Assembly: GCA_050084985.1 (NCBI GenBank)
Contig: JBITNC010000002.1
Coordinates: 21,514,001-21,578,000, forward strand
From: Nageia nagi
Taxonomy: Eukaryota > Pinophyta
Reading direction: 5' to 3'
Length of the DNA: 64,000 nucleotides
Below the pieces are notes generated by a model. The model saw only the letters and a program-made list of their open reading frames with translations. It did not search any database and was not told the origin of the DNA. This document shows, piece by piece, positions 21,905-34,710 of the stretch; the stretch's first letter is position 1, and each line of letters begins with the position of its first letter. The position numbers and the translations under genes are program-made.

Positions 21905-24542
21905 CCTAGTGCTCACCCTTCTAACCTGCGAGGTGCTTTTCGCTACTCTCCACCTCTTATTCCTGCCCCACCTTACCCTCACCGTCTTGCCCTTTATCGA
22001 CCCCATAAGAATAATATGCAACCTTTTTTGTGTTATTAGTTAACTTGTGGCCTTCTTTGAGTGCATAAAGAGAAGTCCTTTTTTTGGTGTTGATATTAAA
22101 ATTTTTAAGCACTTTTTTCTTTACTTACCAATCAACCTATGTTTGACTTAGAGTGTTTAGGAAATTTTTTGCATTAAATAGCTTAGTTAAATGCATTTTT
22201 AAGTACCTACCTTCCAAATCATGATGAGTATCTTTGCTTGTTAAAATGGGGACATTTATTATGTAGTGCACAATCAAATGCCTTCTCATCATGATCTTTT
22301 TTCCTTGAATATAGATTTTTTTTAGCATAAAGCATTTTAGGCATTAATGCTCCACAAATAATTTCTTGAAGTTAAAAGGGCAATTTTTTTTTAGATTTAA
22401 AATTTTGCCTTGGATAAATTTTGTTTAGTAATCTTATTAATGCTTAGTAAAATTAGTAATTTTTTGGCATTAAAATTACAAAATGTAACATTTTATCTTC
22501 ATGATTACTTAGATAAAAATTTTAGCATACTAAGCATTTATTAAAGGAATTTTTTAAGTAAAAAAAAAAGAGGGGGAATTACTTTTTTTTTTAACTCAAA
22601 CTTTAGATCCTTTTATGCCTAGAAACCTTGAGATCTCTCATACATGCTAAGTATTTTCTTATGCAAAGTTAATGCACTTGTGCAAATTATGGAATGATTA
22701 TCCTTATGCAAAGTTAACTTATTTGATGATGCATGCTTATTTATTTTAATGATGCATGCTTATGCTTAATTATTTATCAAAAACTCCTTTCAAGAATTTC
22801 AATCATCATAAGAAATCTTATCATAAGATATCAAAACTCTTTTCAAGAAGTTCAATCATCATAAGAAATCTTATCCTTCTTCCTCCAAAAGATTTGAGAA
22901 AAGGGAAAATAACAGTAACAACAATTTATTCAAGCAAAGAGATGGAAAAGACAAGGCAAGGCAACAAAATCATAAGGCAAAGTTTGATAGAAATTGTAAC
23001 TTTTGTGGCATCCATGGTCACAAAAAAATTGATTGCTACAAAAAGAAATGAGAGGAAAAGAACGAGGGAAATGGAAATGTAAAGAACTTCAAAGAGAAGA
23101 AGAATATAAAATCTAGATTTATTGCTATGTTCTACTCTATATCTCATACTTTTTCATCTAATTAGATTGTTGACTCTGGTTGCACTAATCACCTTTACTT
23201 TGAAAAAAATAAGTTTGAAAATTTTTATAAGTATAGAAAAGATGCAATTGTGATAGGTGATAATTTTATCCTTGAAGTCCAAGGAATTAGAAGTGTGTTG
23301 ATTCATAAGAAGGTTCTTTATAATATGCTCTATGTTCCTAGGCTTATGATGAACTTTCTCTCAGTAATTCAAGTTATAAGGAAAGGGTACTCATTTGAGT
23401 TCGACTCTCAATCCTAGTGCATTAAGAAAGGACTTGCCACATTAGTTAAAGGATCAATTTAAGTAGCCAAAAGTTTTGCTTAGAAATATAATGTAGATTA
23501 TGAGAAAACCTTTGCTCTAATGGAAAAGATGTTGACTGTGAGGATAATCCTTTCTCTTTTAGCAGCTCAAATATGGAAAGTTTTTCAACTTGACATCAAG
23601 AATGCATTTTTTAATCATGATTTAGATGTAGAAATCTGCATAAATCAACCAGAAGGGTTTATTGTGGAAGGAAAAGAGTCATTTATGTGCAACCTAAAGA
23701 ATTCATTGTATGGATTTAAGCAAACACCTAAATCTTGATGTAAGAAGATTTCAAGGTACTTTACAGATATTGGATTCTCCAAGTGTTTTTCTGACTTCGA
23801 TCTTTATGTGTTAAATTAAAAAAAAGATGTGGTTTTAATTATCCTTTATGTAGATGATCTTTTGATTACTGGGAACAATAATGAAATCATTCAAGAGTGC
23901 ATATACAAGCTTAAGGTAACTTTTGAAATGATTGATCTTGGTCTCATGCATTACTACCTTAAAATGCAAGTATACCAATACAAGGATTGTACTTATCTTA
24001 GTTAATCCAAGTATATACCATATATCTTGTAGAAGTTTGGAATGAAGAAATGTAGATATGTTGTGATTCCAATCTCTCCTAAAATCACTGTCCCTTAGCT
24101 CCAACTCTCATTTGGTTGATGCTATAACTTATAGGCAATTAATTGGTAGTCTTTTGTATTTGACTATTTTCAAGCCAGATATTATCTTTGTAGTGAATTT
24201 AATGGTATGATTCATGCAAAAACCTTATGTTGAGCACCTTAATGTTGTTACAAAAATCTTGAGGTATGTTTGCAGGGACAAAGGATCTTGCTCTCAAGTA
24301 TTCTAATTTGCCCTCATTTGTTCTCTCAGGGTTCTCATATTTTGATTATGGGGGAGATAGAGATGATAAAAAATCAACCTCTACACATACTTTTAGCATT
24401 CATTTAGGTGCTATATCTTGGGCCTTCAAGAAGTAGCCTATTATTTCTCTTTCCACCATAAAATTTGAATACCATGCCATGTCTGTTGTAGCCTAGAAAT
24501 CTATTTGGTTAAGGCATCTTCTAAAAGAAATTGGGTATGAGA
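21905..24542 (+). mobile_element. copia copy B, 5' segment
   Basis: Leader-like AT-rich sequence (21905-22740), then gag C-terminus, protease, and (after an internal deletion of the integrase) RT and the start of RNase H. It is interrupted at 24542 by copy C and resumes at 33230. The leader begins with a C-rich stretch (21905-22010) that resembles the C-rich island in copy C's leader near 25950-26420, so the 5' end is probably deleted. Confidence 0.8.
22756..24542 (+). pseudogene. copia polyprotein remnant (gag end, protease, RT), copy B
   Basis: The gag C-terminus reads KTPFK and KKSY near 22780. An intact zinc knuckle CNFCGIHGHKKIDC lies near 22998-23040 and an intact protease motif IVDSGCTNHL near 23168. 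At about 23460 the frame jumps from LVKGS to the RT phrase KYNVDYEKTFA, so the integrase was deleted. RT continues with QLDIKNAFFNHDLD, NSLYGFKQTPKS and the YVDDLLI site near 23850. RNase H follows until the copy C insertion. Stops are frequent. Confidence 0.8.
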
Positions 24543-25016
24543 TGTTGGAATGTATAATGCATTATTGTAAAAGTTATGTAATAATCTTCTATGTGAATTC
24601 ACTAATACTTAAGAGTATCATTTGATAACTTGAGTATTTAAATGAATATGATAATGTAACTTGTCCTACACTCCATGTCATGAGCATGTCATGCTTTGTG
24701 CATTGGATAAAAGGGTGATCCAAAGAGAGATTTTGGCCTATAAATAGAAGGCTCCCTCTTTGTGATCACATACCAACTTATGGAGTAAAGTTATGCCATA
24801 GGATAGTGCTTAGGAGTTGAGATTAGAAGGATTGTAAGAGAGTTGTATTTGTAATTGAAGTAAAGATCTAGTTAGTGGATGTACTCCTAGTTGAAGGAAT
24901 GACTTACATCTTGTGTTATATTGTGAGATTGTTTTGTGAGTTTGTTAGTTGTGTTTATGAGCTTTCATGTGATCTTGAGATATTAGAGTTGTTCATGTTA
25001 TAGTTCAAGTCTCTCA
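24543..25016 (+). repeat. 5' LTR of copia copy C
   Basis: 474 bp, TGTTGGAATG to CAAGTCTCTCA. TATA-like CCTATAAATAGAAGG near 24738-24752. The copia LTR hairpin core (GTGGATGTACTCCTAGTTG) lies near 24877. It pairs with 32755-33229. Confidence 0.9.
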
Positions 25017-25018
25017 TT

Positions 25019-25030
25019 TGGTATCAGTGC
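25019..25030 (+). promoter_or_regulatory. primer-binding site of copy C
   Basis: TGGTATCAGTGC two bases after the LTR, close to the TGGTATCAGAGC initiator-methionine tRNA site usual in plant copia elements. Confidence 0.85.
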
Positions 25031-28000
25031 CCCTTGGAAGCTCCTCTTCACTTCCTTGGTTTGGAAACTCATCTTCAACTTGGAGGTCTTCATACTTCAT
25101 CCTAATCTTCATTGGTGGGGTAAAACTATTTCAAGGTATAACCTCCTATTTTTTTTTATACTAATACCTCTTTTGCGTGTTGCAACTACTAATTGAAAAT
25201 TTGTGTATCATTATATTGCTATTTAATTTTTTTTACCAACATGCCTTATTGGTAGTTGCAATTTTTGGGTAAAAATTACTTAAAGTAATAATATATTATG
25301 ATGCAATTTTTTTTATTTTATTAACATGCCTTATTGTTAGTTGCAATTTTTTGGTAAAAATTACTTAAAGTAGAAATATATTATGATGCAATTTGTTTTC
25401 TTATACTAATATACCTTATTGTTAGTTAAAATTTTAAATTTGTCTATTATATTGGTATAATTTTTGCATATCATTAATTTGAAGATTTTGTTTAGTATAT
25501 CAAAATGTTTGAGTATATATATATATATACACTATTTTTTTTTCAAATTATATGTGCAAAAATTCAAAAAAGAATCATACAAGGTTATGAAAAATTACAA
25601 TTTGTTTCAATTTTATTTGTGAGAAATAACTTCTTTTACTAGCACAAAGTAAACGGGAGAGATATCACTATCCCAAATGCTTAATGTTAGTATTGTTTTT
25701 TTAAATATATGTTGGTAAATTTATTTTTCATTTTGAAATACATTATTATTGAACAAAAATTTATCTAAAACTTTATTTACAATAAGATTTTCAAAAAAAT
25801 TTAGTCTAGTAAGCATTATAATATTTTGTCAATACAAAAAAACATCATGTTGGTGGTTTTACAAAACTAGAATACAAGTGAAGAATCGAACATATGACAT
25901 TTCATAGGGTTTGAAACCCCATGTTTCACTCTACTATATTATCTCTGTCAATGGTCTCCATCCTCCACATTGCATGGACCATGCAAAACCTCCTCCTGAT
26001 GGTGGCCCTATCCAATGTCTTCCCTTCATGGTACTCTACCCTAGTGTGGTACCTGTGCCCTTTACGGCTATCTTCTCACCCTCCATAGCTATCTTCTCAT
26101 TGCCCCTCCCTTGTGAATCCCTCCTCCGTGCAAGAAATAGTCGATTAGGGTCCCCATGATCATCAAATTTGTTCATCAAAAGATCGATGATGAAGGGTTC
26201 AATTCACAACCACCCTAAGAGCTTTGTCCCCATACCTTTGTTCACCTCTCCTTCATAGCCTCCCATATCCTCCATGAAACCACTATATTGCCTTTTGTTA
26301 CCTCCTCCACTCACCCTCCTTCCCTCGATTGTCGACTATGGGTGCCGTTCATTTTTTTTTTCATCTTGAGCCCTCTCTCTACCTCTCATCCCATGTGTGG
26401 CCTCACCCATTCCATTTTTTTTACCTTATACTAATTTTATCTCCTCCTCTTCTATTTAAAAAAAAATATAATATTTTTTTAACCTATGGTTGTTGAGCAT
26501 TTAATTTTTGAAATGCTTACAATTCTTCTCTTTACTCGATGCACTTAGAAGCTTTAATTGCTTGCATAGTGTATACTCAAAGTTAATTTAATGATCTTAT
26601 CTCTTCCCATTTTAAATTACCTTGAGCCTTAAGGAAAAATGATGACTTGTACTTAAGTGCATTCTAAGGTAACTTAGACCTTTTTTTAGCAATTTATCTT
26701 TAAATACCTTTTTTTTTTTAAATCTTAATGGGTACTCTCTTTGGTAAAAGGTTTTCAAGCATAAGCTATTTTTTTAGTCAAATTTCTAAGGTAAATTAAA
26801 AAAAAAAAGAATCATGATTTAAAATCAATTTTAAGAAAGAGGGGATTTTTAAAGTCTTTACTTAAAATTTTATATTCTTATATGACATGTCTATTTTAAG
26901 TGTTGATAAATTCCTTATGCAATACTTAAGATTCTTAGATCTTTGATGCAATGCTATGAATACAAGCTTATGCCTTTTTTTTTAAGTTATAGTTAACTTA
27001 TGCAAATTACGTAAATACTTATCTTTTTTTTATAAGTGATAAATAGACTTAATTTTAAGTTAATGCATGCCTCTTATTTAATTTTAAGTTATGAAATGAT
27101 GCATGCTACTTAAAGTATGGAATGATGCATGCTTCTTACTTATTAAGTTGAATGATGCATGCTTCTTTTTAAGTTAAATAATGCATACTTAAATTTTCTT
27201 AAGCTATGAAAATAATGCATGACAAGTATTTATTCTTATGCAAAGATAATGGACTTGCATAAATTATGGACCTATATAAAAATGTCCTTTAGGGGTTAGT
27301 AAATAAAACCCATTGGACTCTTAAGGTTCTAAGTTATGAATGGATGATGTTTTATTTATGCTTCATTTTTTGCACTTTTACTTATACAAAAAATGTAAAC
27401 ATTGATATGAGCAACCCCCTAAAATGAACACATTCGCACATACATTTTGCAACATGACTTGTTTGGAAAGCCATGAGGTGAGCACATGTGTACTAGAGCC
27501 TTTAAGTTCGATGATCCAAGTGGTGAAAAGTTTGTACTTCTCAATTTTCTCTAATTTTTGTATTGGTCTGGATATAACTCTAATAGGTGGATAGGCATAT
27601 GTGCAGTGACACCACATGTTCGAATGTCTATTCAGGGATTATCTTGATAACCTAGGAGGATAACTTGAAACCTAATCAAGATTAATAATTTGGTCGATCT
27701 AATAAATATCATAACCTTAAAAAATAGTATGTACTTCTCCTTGTGAGAGTATAATACTGATCAAGGTGAATTGGTTGAGGATTGGTAGTACTTGAGCTCT
27801 TCTTATGTGGGCATCTAGGTGAAGGCCTAATTTTAGACAAGAAAATAAGCCTCAATAATGTCACTCTACATTTACGATTCTTGAGATAAGAAATGTATTT
27901 AGGTACATGGATTATTATTTGAGTTGTAAAATATTTACACTAGTGAATCAAATTAAGCATATCTTAGATAATTAAATGAAACATGTACTACTTACTTGGT

Positions 28001-28067
28001 TAAAACTTAAATATATAATATTATTTATTGAACCACATGCTTATTATTTCACATTCTTGTGTAGTAA
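25031..28067 (+). other. copy C leader (about 3 kb) with a C-rich island
   Basis: Unusually long untranslated leader between the primer site and gag. It is AT-rich apart from a pyrimidine-rich, C-rich block at about 25930-26420 with no convincing gene. Imperfect repeats of GGGCAATTTTTT/ATGCCTTATTGTTAGTTG type lie near 25230-25440, and repeats around TGATGCATGCTTCTT near 27060-27180. The stretch 27770-27835 matches the leader of copia D (minus strand near 49770-49840). Confidence 0.6.
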
Positions 28068-31000
28068 ATGGGAGACTCCTTTTAGCCAAACACATTCTTG
28101 ATGGTTTCACCTTTGGGATTTGGGAACCATGGATGAAAGCTAAATTACAGATAAGGAAGCTTTGGCAAATAGTGAATGAGAAACTTGTACCTCCTACAAA
28201 TGAGAAGGCATTAGAGACTTACAATATGAAGAATGAGTTGGCAACCTCCATGATATACTATGCAATTTTAGATGATGTGCTCTTAATAATTTTTTCTTCA
28301 ACCTCGATGAAAGAATCTTGGGATAAGCTTAAGCAAATCTACCTTGGTTCAAATTTTTCAAGAAGGTTTACCATTCTCCAAAAGTTGCTTCAATTTCATC
28401 AAGGGGAAGATGAAAATGTTACCATCTACTTGAAGAAAATTATTGACTTAAAAATCTAACTTATTGCTTGTGGATGCAACTGGATCAATGATGAGTTCAT
28501 GGTCTTCATCATTCTTCAAAGCCTTTCCTCATAGTTTGAAAACTTTGTAATGGTTATGAAAATAAGGCTTGATGATGAAGAAGAAGTCTTCTCACTTGAG
28601 AACCTTTTTAGGCACCTGTTGAAGCATGAGAAAATCCTTAATAATAAGGTGTTGGTTTCTTCTCCTAAAGATAATAACATTACTCTTGGAGCAACCAAAA
28701 CTCCTTTTAAGAAGAAGTTCAACCATCAAAAGAAATCTTATTCTTTTGCTTCCAAAAGGTTTGATAAAAGAGGTAATGGCTATAGCACAAAGAGTAATGG
28801 CAACAATGGCATCAATAGGAATAACAACAATAGCAGTAGGAACAATAGCAACAACATCCACTTCAAGCAAAGAGATGGAAAAGATAAAGCAAATAATATT
28901 TATCTTAAGAAAAATCTTAATGGTAATTGTAACTATTACATCATCCAAGGTCACAAAGAAGTTGATTACTACAAAAAGAAAAGAGTGAAAAAGAATAAAG
29001 GCAATAGAAATGTAAAGAACATCAAAGGAAAGAAGAATATTCAAGTTGATTTTGCTACGATACTCTACTCCTTATCTTACTCTTTTTCATCTAATTAGAT
29101 TATTGTCTCTAGTTGCACTAATCACCTATGCTTTGAAAAGGATAAGTTTGAGAACTTTCACAAGTATAGTAAAGATACGATTGTCATAGGTGATAACTCT
29201 ACCCTTCAAGTTTAAGGAATTGAGAGTTTGTTGATTCATGAAAAGGTTATTAAAAATGTTCTCTATGTTCCTAAGTTAAGGATGAACCTTCTCTCCATGA
29301 TCCAAATTGCTAGAAAAGGTTACTCATTTGAGTTCAACTCTCAATTTTGATGCATTAAGAAAGGAATTGCCACTTTGGTTAAAGGATCAGTGAAAGATAA
29401 CCTCTACATTGTGGATCAAGTTTCATCAAAGATATGTCTTTTTACTTGTATGTGTTATAGAGGTAATCTTTAGCACCAACGTTTACGACACCTTAACCAT
29501 AAGAGTATTCAAGTCATGAAAGACCAAGAACTTATCAAAGGTTTGCCTTCAATTTCTCCTTCAATTTGTCTATGTGAGAAGTGCTTTCTTGGCAAGATGC
29601 ATAGATAAAAGTTTGAAAAAGATAAGGCAACAAGAGTATCTAAACTTTTTCAACTTGTGCATTCAGATTTGATGGGTCCGTTTCAGACTAAGTCACTTGG
29701 AGGAGCATCTTACATCTTGACCTTCATTGATAACTTTAGTAGGATGACCTTTGGGTATCCATTTGAACATAAGGATAAAACCTTTGTGAGTTTTAAGATT
29801 TGTAAGGCCTTTGTTGAAAATCAAACTAACCTTAAAATCAAGATGTTGAAATTAGATAATGAGGGAGAATATAACAACAATGAGTTCAATGACTATTGTG
29901 CTAACTATGGAATCAAGAGGCAATTTATAATTCCATACACTCCTCAGTAAAATAGTATTATTGAAAGAAAACATAGGATAATTATGGAAATGGCTAGGTG
30001 CATGTTGGGTAATCTTTCTAGTTTCTTATGGGGTGAAGCTATGAGTTTTGCTATTTACACTTTGAATAGGTGTCCCACAAAAGTTGTTCAAGGTAAAACT
30101 CCTTTTGAGGCATGGTCAAGAAAAAAACCTAACATTTCACACCTTAGGGTGTTTGGTTGTGAAGCATTCTCCTACATTATTTTTAAAAATAAAAGAAGTT
30201 AGATAAAAGGATTGAGAAATACATCTTTATGGGTGATAACAGTTAGCATAGAGGCTACAGGCTCTACTCTCCATCCCATAAAGTCATGTTTATTTCAAGG
30301 GATGTAAAGTTCAATGAACTTTCTGAATAATCTACTTCTAATGAGGATGTTGATGATTTAGAGAACTCTTCAGTTGCACCTAGCTGGTTAGATATTGATC
30401 TAGATAAGTCACCATAGGAACAAAATTCTCCAACTCAAAGAGTAACAAGGAGCATGACCTTAAAGAAATCTTTATTTACCAAGATTGACAACAAGCATGA
30501 GCATTGAATCTTCAAATAAGCTTCTAAGTATAAGTGCTAGATGGAAGCCATGAAATTGGAGTATGAGATGCTAATAAAAAATAAAACTTGAAATTTGGTC
30601 CTTATCCTAATGAGAATAATACGATTAGCAACAAGTGGATCTACAAGGTTAAGTTCAATTCAGTTGGAGATATTGAGAAATACAAAACAAGGTTAGTAGC
30701 CAAAGGTTTTGCTTAGAAATACTATGTAGATTATGAATAAACCTTTGCTTCTATAGAAAATATGCTTAAAGTGAGGATTATCTTTACTTTTTTTATAGCT
30801 CAAGGATGAAAAGTTTTTCAACTTAACATCAAGAGCGCATTTCTCAATGGTGATTTAGATGTGGAAATCTTCATGAATCAACTAGAAGTGTTTATTATCG
30901 AGGGTAAAACATCCTTTGTGTACAAGCTAAAGAAGTCATTATATGAACTTAAGCAAGCATCTAGATCTTGGTACATGAAGATTTTAAGATTTTTTGCAAA

Positions 31001-32047
31001 CATTGATTTCTCTAAGTATTTTTTTTGATTCTGATCTATATGTGCTCAATAAAAGAAAAGACATGGTCTTGATTCTCCTTTATATAGATGATCTTTTGAT
31101 TATTGTAAAATAATGATGAAATCATTTAAGAGTGCATATCTAAACTTAAAGCAACATTTGAAATGACTAATCTTGGTCTCTTGCACTACTATCTCGGAAT
31201 GCAAGTGTATCAATACAAGGATTGTACTTATCTCAATCAATCTAAGCATATATCAAACATCTTATAGAAGTTTGGAATGGAGAAATGTAGATATGCTATG
31301 ATCCCAATCTCTCTTAAAATCATTATTTATTTGAGCTCCAACTCTTAGTTAGCTGATGCTACAACTTACAAGTAATTAATTGGTAGTCTTTTGTATTTGA
31401 CTATATCTAGGCTAAATATTGCCTTTGCAGTGAATCTGATGGCACGATTCATGCAAAAACTATATGTTGAGCACCTCAATTTTGTTAAACAAATCTTGAG
31501 GTATGTTGCAAGGATTCAGGATCTTGCTCTTAAGTATTCTAAGTTACCCTCATTTGTTCTCTCTAGATTCTCAGATTCTAACTATGGGGGAGATAGAGAT
31601 GATAGAAAATCAACCTCTATGTATGTGTTTAGCATTAGTTCAGGTGCTATCTATTGGGCTTCCAAGAAGTATCCTATTATTTCTCTTTTCACCATAGAAG
31701 TTGAATACCATGCCATGTCTATTGCAGCCAAAGAATCCATTTGGTTAAGGCATATTTTGAAAGAAATTAGGTATGAGCAAGGTGGATCATCTTTGATTTC
31801 TTCAAAACATTAGTTGGCTATTTCTTTGGCTAATAATATTGTGTTCCATCAAAGAATAAAATATGTGCAAATCCATGCCCATTTTATCAAGGAGAAGGTT
31901 CTTGATGGCATTATACACATAAAGTATTGTCCATCTACCTTAAAATCTATTGATTTGTTCACCAAGCCCCTCCTAGAAGCTCAGTTATGTAAGCTTAGGG
32001 ATGCTATTGGGTTGATGAATTTGGCCTCAAGGGGGAGTGAAGTTTGA
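28068..32047 (+). pseudogene. copia gag-pol polyprotein, copy C
   Basis: The likely start at 28068 (MGDSF, matching MVDSF in copia D) is followed at once by a TAG. Gag (UBN2-like) reads FGIWEPWMKAKL and FTILQKLLQFHQGEDENV. The zinc knuckle near 28930 has lost cysteines (CNYYIIQGHKEVDYY). The protease triad near 29100 is altered (IVSSCTNHL). Integrase keeps HSDLMGPF, LDNEGEYNN and IIERKHR, the three acidic positions, but has a stop just before the last. RT has KAFFLNG-like text near 30835 and YIDDLLII near 31081. RNase H (31391-32047) ends SRGSEV. Multiple frameshifts and stops. Confidence 0.88.
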
Positions 32048-32754
32048 ATTCTTGTGTTGAATTCATTTTTGTAATGAAAACTTCACCCCTAGGAGGATTT
32101 TATATTGTATAATGTTGATTTTGTTGTACACTTTCGTGGTAAGTTCGCTCTGCATAAGGAACTTGTTGTACAAATTTTTAAAGCAAAAACATTAGCCAAT
32201 CTAGCACTGTTTATCTATCCATATGTGAGGAGCTCTTATGTGTCTTTTAGAACTATTTACTTATCCATATATGAGGAACTCGTATGTGCATGCTCTATTT
32301 TGTAATGATAATTAACACATTTTATATATAGTAGGTGACTATGAGTTTTTGGCTTGGCATCTTCATGATGAATCTTAATGCACCATTGATCAGTTCATGA
32401 TGGCATGATTCATCTATCCTTGTTGATATGAATATGTAGTATCTAACTAATCTTGTTATTTGAGCTACTTATGACTTGCAAGTTCCTTTGAGATTGCATG
32501 TTACTTACCTTAGGTATGCAAGCTCTTGGAGACTCTTCATAACTTCCAATTGGATGCCTACTTCATGTATATTGATACTAGTTATGGTTAATGATTGTAT
32601 TTCAAAAAGTAGTGAGTCTCAAACTAGATCTTTCTTACTTCATAAATATGTAAAAAGTTCTCATCTTTGTTATATCTATTTGGAGGAGAACTCTCTTATT
32701 TTCTCTCTTTCTTCTCTCTTATTTGCTCTATCCCAATATTACATTAAGGGGGAG

Positions 32755-33229
32755 TGTTGGTATGTGTAATGCATTATTGTAAAGGTTATGTAATAATATT
32801 TTATGTAAATTAACTAATACTTAAGGGTATCATTTGATACCTTAAGTATTTAAGTGACTATGATAATGTAACTTATCCTACACTCCATGTCACGAGCATG
32901 TCATGCTTTTGTACATTAGATAAAAGGGTGATCCAAAGAGGGACTTTGGTTTATAAATAGAAGGCTCCCTCTTTGTGATCATACACTAATTTTTGGAGTA
33001 AAGTTATGCTATAGGATAATGCTTAAGAGTTGAGATTAGAAGGATTGTAAGAGAGTTGTATTTGTGATTGAAGTAAAGATCTAGTTAGTGTATATACTCC
33101 TTGTTGGAGTAACCACTTACATCTTATGTTACATTGTGATATTGCTTTGTGAGTTTGTTAGTTATGTTTGTGAGCTTTTAGGTGATCTTGAGAGATTAAA
33201 GTTGTTCATGTTATAGTTCAAATCTCTCA
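32755..33229 (+). repeat. 3' LTR of copia copy C
   Basis: 475 bp after the polypurine tract, TGTTGGTATG to AAATCTCTCA, with the TATA-like TTATAAATAGAAGG near 32952-32965. It differs from the 5' LTR by scattered substitutions. Confidence 0.9.
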
Positions 33230-34221
33230 TGAGCAAGCTAGCTCATCTCTAATTTTTTCAGATAATCAATCAAATATTTCTTTGGATAAGAATCCTATGT
33301 TCCATCAGAGAATAAAATATGAAAATCCAAGCCCATTTTATCAAGAAGAAGGTTCTTGATGGCATCATACACCTAAAGTATTTTCCATCCACCTTGAACT
33401 CCATTGATTTGTTCAATAAGCCCCTCTCGAAGCTTAATTTTGTAAGCTTAAGAATGCTATCGGGTTGGTGAAGTTACCCTCAAGGGGAGTGAAGTTTGAA
33501 TTCTTGTGTTAAATTCATATTTGTGATGATAACTTCATCCCTATGAGGATTCTATATTGTATAGTGTTGATTTTGTTGTACACCTTCATGGTAAGTTCGC
33601 TCTACGTGAAGAACTTGTACAAATTTTTAGAGCAAAAAAATTGGCCACTCTAGCATTGTTCAATTATCCATGTTTGAGAAACTTGTATGGATATTTTGGA
33701 ACTATTTAGTTATCCATATGTGAGGAACTCATATGTGCATTTTATTTTTCTCTATTTTGTAATGATAATCAACACATGTTTTATATACAGCATGTGACTA
33801 TGAGTTTTTTGGCTTATCATATTCGTGATGACTTATAGTGCACCATTGATCAGTTAATGATGGCATTTATTTGATTCATCTATCCTTGTTGATATGAATA
33901 TGTTGCATCTAACTGATCTTATTATTTGAGCTGCTTATGACTTGCAGATTACTTACTTTGGATATGTAAGCTCTTGGAGACTCTTCATGAATTTCAGTTG
34001 GATGACTACTTTATGTACATTGAAACTGGTTATGGTTAATGATTGTATTGTAAACCATTTGTTAAAATGGTAAAGTAATGAGTCTCAAACTAGATCTTGC
34101 TTACTTCACAAATATGTAAAAATTTCTCATCTCTAGTTGTATCTATATGGAAGAGAACTCTCTTACTCTCTCTCTTTCTTCTCTCTTATTCACTATATCC
34201 CAATATTGCATTAAGAGGAAG
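33230..34221 (+). mobile_element. copia copy B, 3' segment (RNase H end and 3' UTR)
   Basis: Resumes copy B exactly where 24542 left off. The RNase H text SSSLIFSDNQSNISLDKN and the carboxyl end near 33490 (GVKFE-like) are followed by a 3' untranslated region with the same CCATATGTGAGGAACTC repeat as copies A and C. It ends in the tract TTAAGAGGAAG (34211-34221). Confidence 0.85.
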
Positions 34222-34710
34222 TGTTGGAATATATAATGAATTATTGTAAAGGTTTGTATTAATCCTATTTGTAAATTCACTAATACTTAAGGGTATCATT
34301 AGATACCTTAAGTATTTAAGTGAATATGATAATGTAAGTTATCCTACACTCCATGTCATGAGCATGCCCCTTGGGTAAAAGGGAGTTGCATGTCATGTCT
34401 TTGTACATTGAATGAGAGGGTGATCCAAAGAGGGATTTTGGCCTATAAATAGAAGATCGCACACCAATTTGTAGAGTAAAGTTATGCTATAGGATAGTGT
34501 TTAGGAGATAATATTAGGAGAATTGTAAGAGATTCATGTTTGTGAATGAAGTGAGATCTAGTTAGTGGATGTACTCCTAGTTGGAGGAACTACTTTACAT
34601 ATTGAGTTATCTTTGTGAGATTTTCTTATTTTGAGTTATTTAGATGTGAGATTGAGCTTTCATGTGATCTTGGTAGTATAGGGTTGTTTATGTTATATTT
34701 CAATCCTTCA
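34222..34710 (+). repeat. 3' LTR of copia copy B
   Basis: 489 bp, TGTTGGAATA to CAATCCTTCA. It shares the CCCTTGGGTAAAAGGGAG segment with the LTR at 21397-21904. LINE sequence begins right after it. Confidence 0.88.

Larger units (their letters stand above)
24543..33229 (+). mobile_element. copia copy C, full length, nested in copy B
   Basis: 8.7-kb element with LTRs 24543-25016 and 32755-33229, primer-binding site 25019-25030, polypurine tract AAGGGGGAG (32746-32754), and flanks TGAGA (24538-24542) and TGAGC (33230-33234) as a near-perfect 5-bp duplication. The sequence on either side joins as TTGGGTATGAGCAAGCT, which is intact RNase H coding in copy A (near 20378). So the insertion point is in the RNase H region of a sister copy. 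All genes carry stops. Confidence 0.93.

Noticed and set aside
25911-26159. Open frame in the C-rich island of the copy C leader
   Set aside because: No domain, and the sequence is pyrimidine-rich low complexity; its openness follows from base composition.
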